Source: Hyphomicrobiales bacterium (GTDB lineage: Bacteria > Pseudomonadota > Alphaproteobacteria > Rhizobiales > Aestuariivirgaceae). Taken from it: a DNA stretch of 6,423 bases. The notes under the pieces were generated by a model. That model saw nothing but the letters and a program-made list of their open reading frames with translations, was not told where the DNA came from and ran no database searches. Shown here in pieces: positions 5,790 through 6,423 of the stretch. How positions within the stretch are numbered: position 1 is the first letter of the stretch; every line of letters starts with the position of its first letter. The DNA lies in NCBI GenBank assembly GCA_026987255.1, contig JALSNA010000492.1, positions 1 to 6,423 of the forward strand, in the 5' to 3' direction. The translations under genes were made by a program, and so were the position numbers.

Positions 5790-6423
5790 ATGAGCGACGA
5801 CAACAGGACTCCCGAGACGGAAAAGGAGCGCAAAAAGCGCATTTCCGGCTATGGCATGGGCAAGGTGGATACGGTCATGTCGGTGGACGCGGTGGCCGAG
5901 GAAGCCGAAAAGATCGCAAAAAACGCTCCGAAGCCGGAAGATCTGCTGCATCTGGCCGGGGGCGATGCCTACCTGTCCATCGAGAAGCTGCGGGCCGGAT
6001 ATGGCCGCATGGAAATCCTGCACGATCTCGATCTGCGCATCGGCAAGGGCCAGTCGCTGTGTCTCATCGGCCCCAACGGGGCGGGCAAATCCACCGTGCT
6101 GCATTCCATTTTCGGTTTCACCAATATCTTCTCCGGGGTCATCCGCATTGGCGAGACCGACGTCACGGCCATGAAACCCAATGAAAAGCTGGTGCAGGCC
6201 GGGGTGGCCTATATCCTGCAGGACAATTCCGTCTTTCCCGACATGACGGTGGAGGAAAACCTGTGGATGGGCGGCTTTCTGAAGAACCGCCCCGAGGAGG
6301 CCCATGCGGCGGCCGAAAAGGTGTTCGAGAAATATCCCCGCCTGGCGGCGCGGCGCAGACAGCCCGCGCGGGTGCTTTCCGGTGGCGAGCGCAGGCTTCT
6401 GGAAATCTCGCGCGCCCTGGTCA
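5790..6423 (+). CDS. livF: Branched-chain-type ABC transporter ATPase, LivF family, N-terminally extended (3' end cut by window)
   Basis: The frame is open from the ATG at 5790 to the window edge, giving 211 residues without a stop. The ATPase domain starts near residue 61 (YLSIEKLRAGYGRMEILHDL), has Walker A GPNGAGKST at 94-102, a Q-loop Gln at 144 and the signature LSGGERR at 196-202. Walker B and the switch His lie beyond the window. LRAGYG and the position after LivG identify the LivF branch, whose members usually begin almost directly at this strand. Here about 60 extra residues precede it: a basic patch (KERKKR at 12-17), a Gly-rich turn, and an Ala/Glu/Lys-rich likely helix at about 32-47. 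GGGAG at 5776-5780, nine bases upstream, and the one-base gap to livG support this start. In-frame ATGs at 5856 and 5877 lack a good ribosome site and would still leave an extension. Confidence 0.88.
   Translation, partial: MSDDNRTPETEKERKKRISGYGMGKVDTVMSVDAVAEEAEKIAKNAPKPEDLLHLAGGDAYLSIEKLRAGYGRMEILHDLDLRIGKGQSLCLIGPNGAGKSTVLHSIFGFTNIFSGVIRIGETDVTAMKPNEKLVQAGVAYILQDNSVFPDMTVEENLWMGGFLKNRPEEAHAAAEKVFEKYPRLAARRRQPARVLSGGERRLLEISRALV

Noticed and set aside
3953..5842. 629-residue open frame on the minus strand opposite livM and livG
   Set aside because: It spans two well-supported genes on the other strand and gives an Asp/Gln/His/Gly-rich translation without recognisable motifs. It is a codon-bias shadow.
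1..6423. CRISPR arrays, insertion sequences, tRNA or rRNA genes, phage or toxin-antitoxin genes
   Set aside because: None was seen. Almost all the window is filled by the described genes, and composition is uniform without signs of recent insertion.

Overview
The window is about 6.4 kb of GC-rich DNA with all supported genes on the + strand. Strong third-position G/C preference, TPP/FAD-type metabolic genes next to a branched-chain-type ABC transporter, and an Ala-rich signal peptide suggest an alphaproteobacterium, perhaps Rhodospirillales-like. That assignment is an impression from composition and protein style and is not proven by any marker gene.

Layout. Bases 1-40 probably hold the last codons of an upstream gene, including an 18-bp tandem duplication. 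A short gap leads to a dihydrolipoamide-dehydrogenase-like flavoprotein gene (146-1579) with intact FAD, NAD, redox-disulfide and His-Glu motifs. A gap of 144 bp with several small hairpins follows. Then comes a five-gene HAAT/Liv-type ABC transporter: periplasmic binding protein (1724-2956), permeases LivH-like (3093-3992) and LivM-like (3989-5041), and ATPases LivG-like (5045-5788) and LivF-like (5790 to the window edge, truncated).

How it works together. The binding protein would capture an amino acid or related small carboxylate/amide in the periplasm and deliver it to the LivH-LivM channel, with LivG and LivF hydrolysing ATP on the cytoplasmic side. The four genes livH-livM-livG-livF are tightly packed (4-bp ATGA overlap, then gaps of 3 and 1 bases), so they are almost certainly co-transcribed and translationally coupled. 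The binding-protein gene is separated from livH by 136 bp that contains a strong GC-rich stem-loop. This arrangement often goes with higher expression of the binding protein than of the membrane parts. The flavoprotein gene has the same orientation but its functional link to the transporter is not shown by the sequence.

This is mostly an ordinary transport locus. I found no undescribed system. The points most worth a second look are the roughly 60-residue charged N-terminal extension on the LivF-like ATPase with divergent Q-loop and signature neighbours, the intercistronic stem-loop, the flavoprotein's atypical redox-loop residues and unexplained neighbourhood, and the tandem repeat at the left edge.
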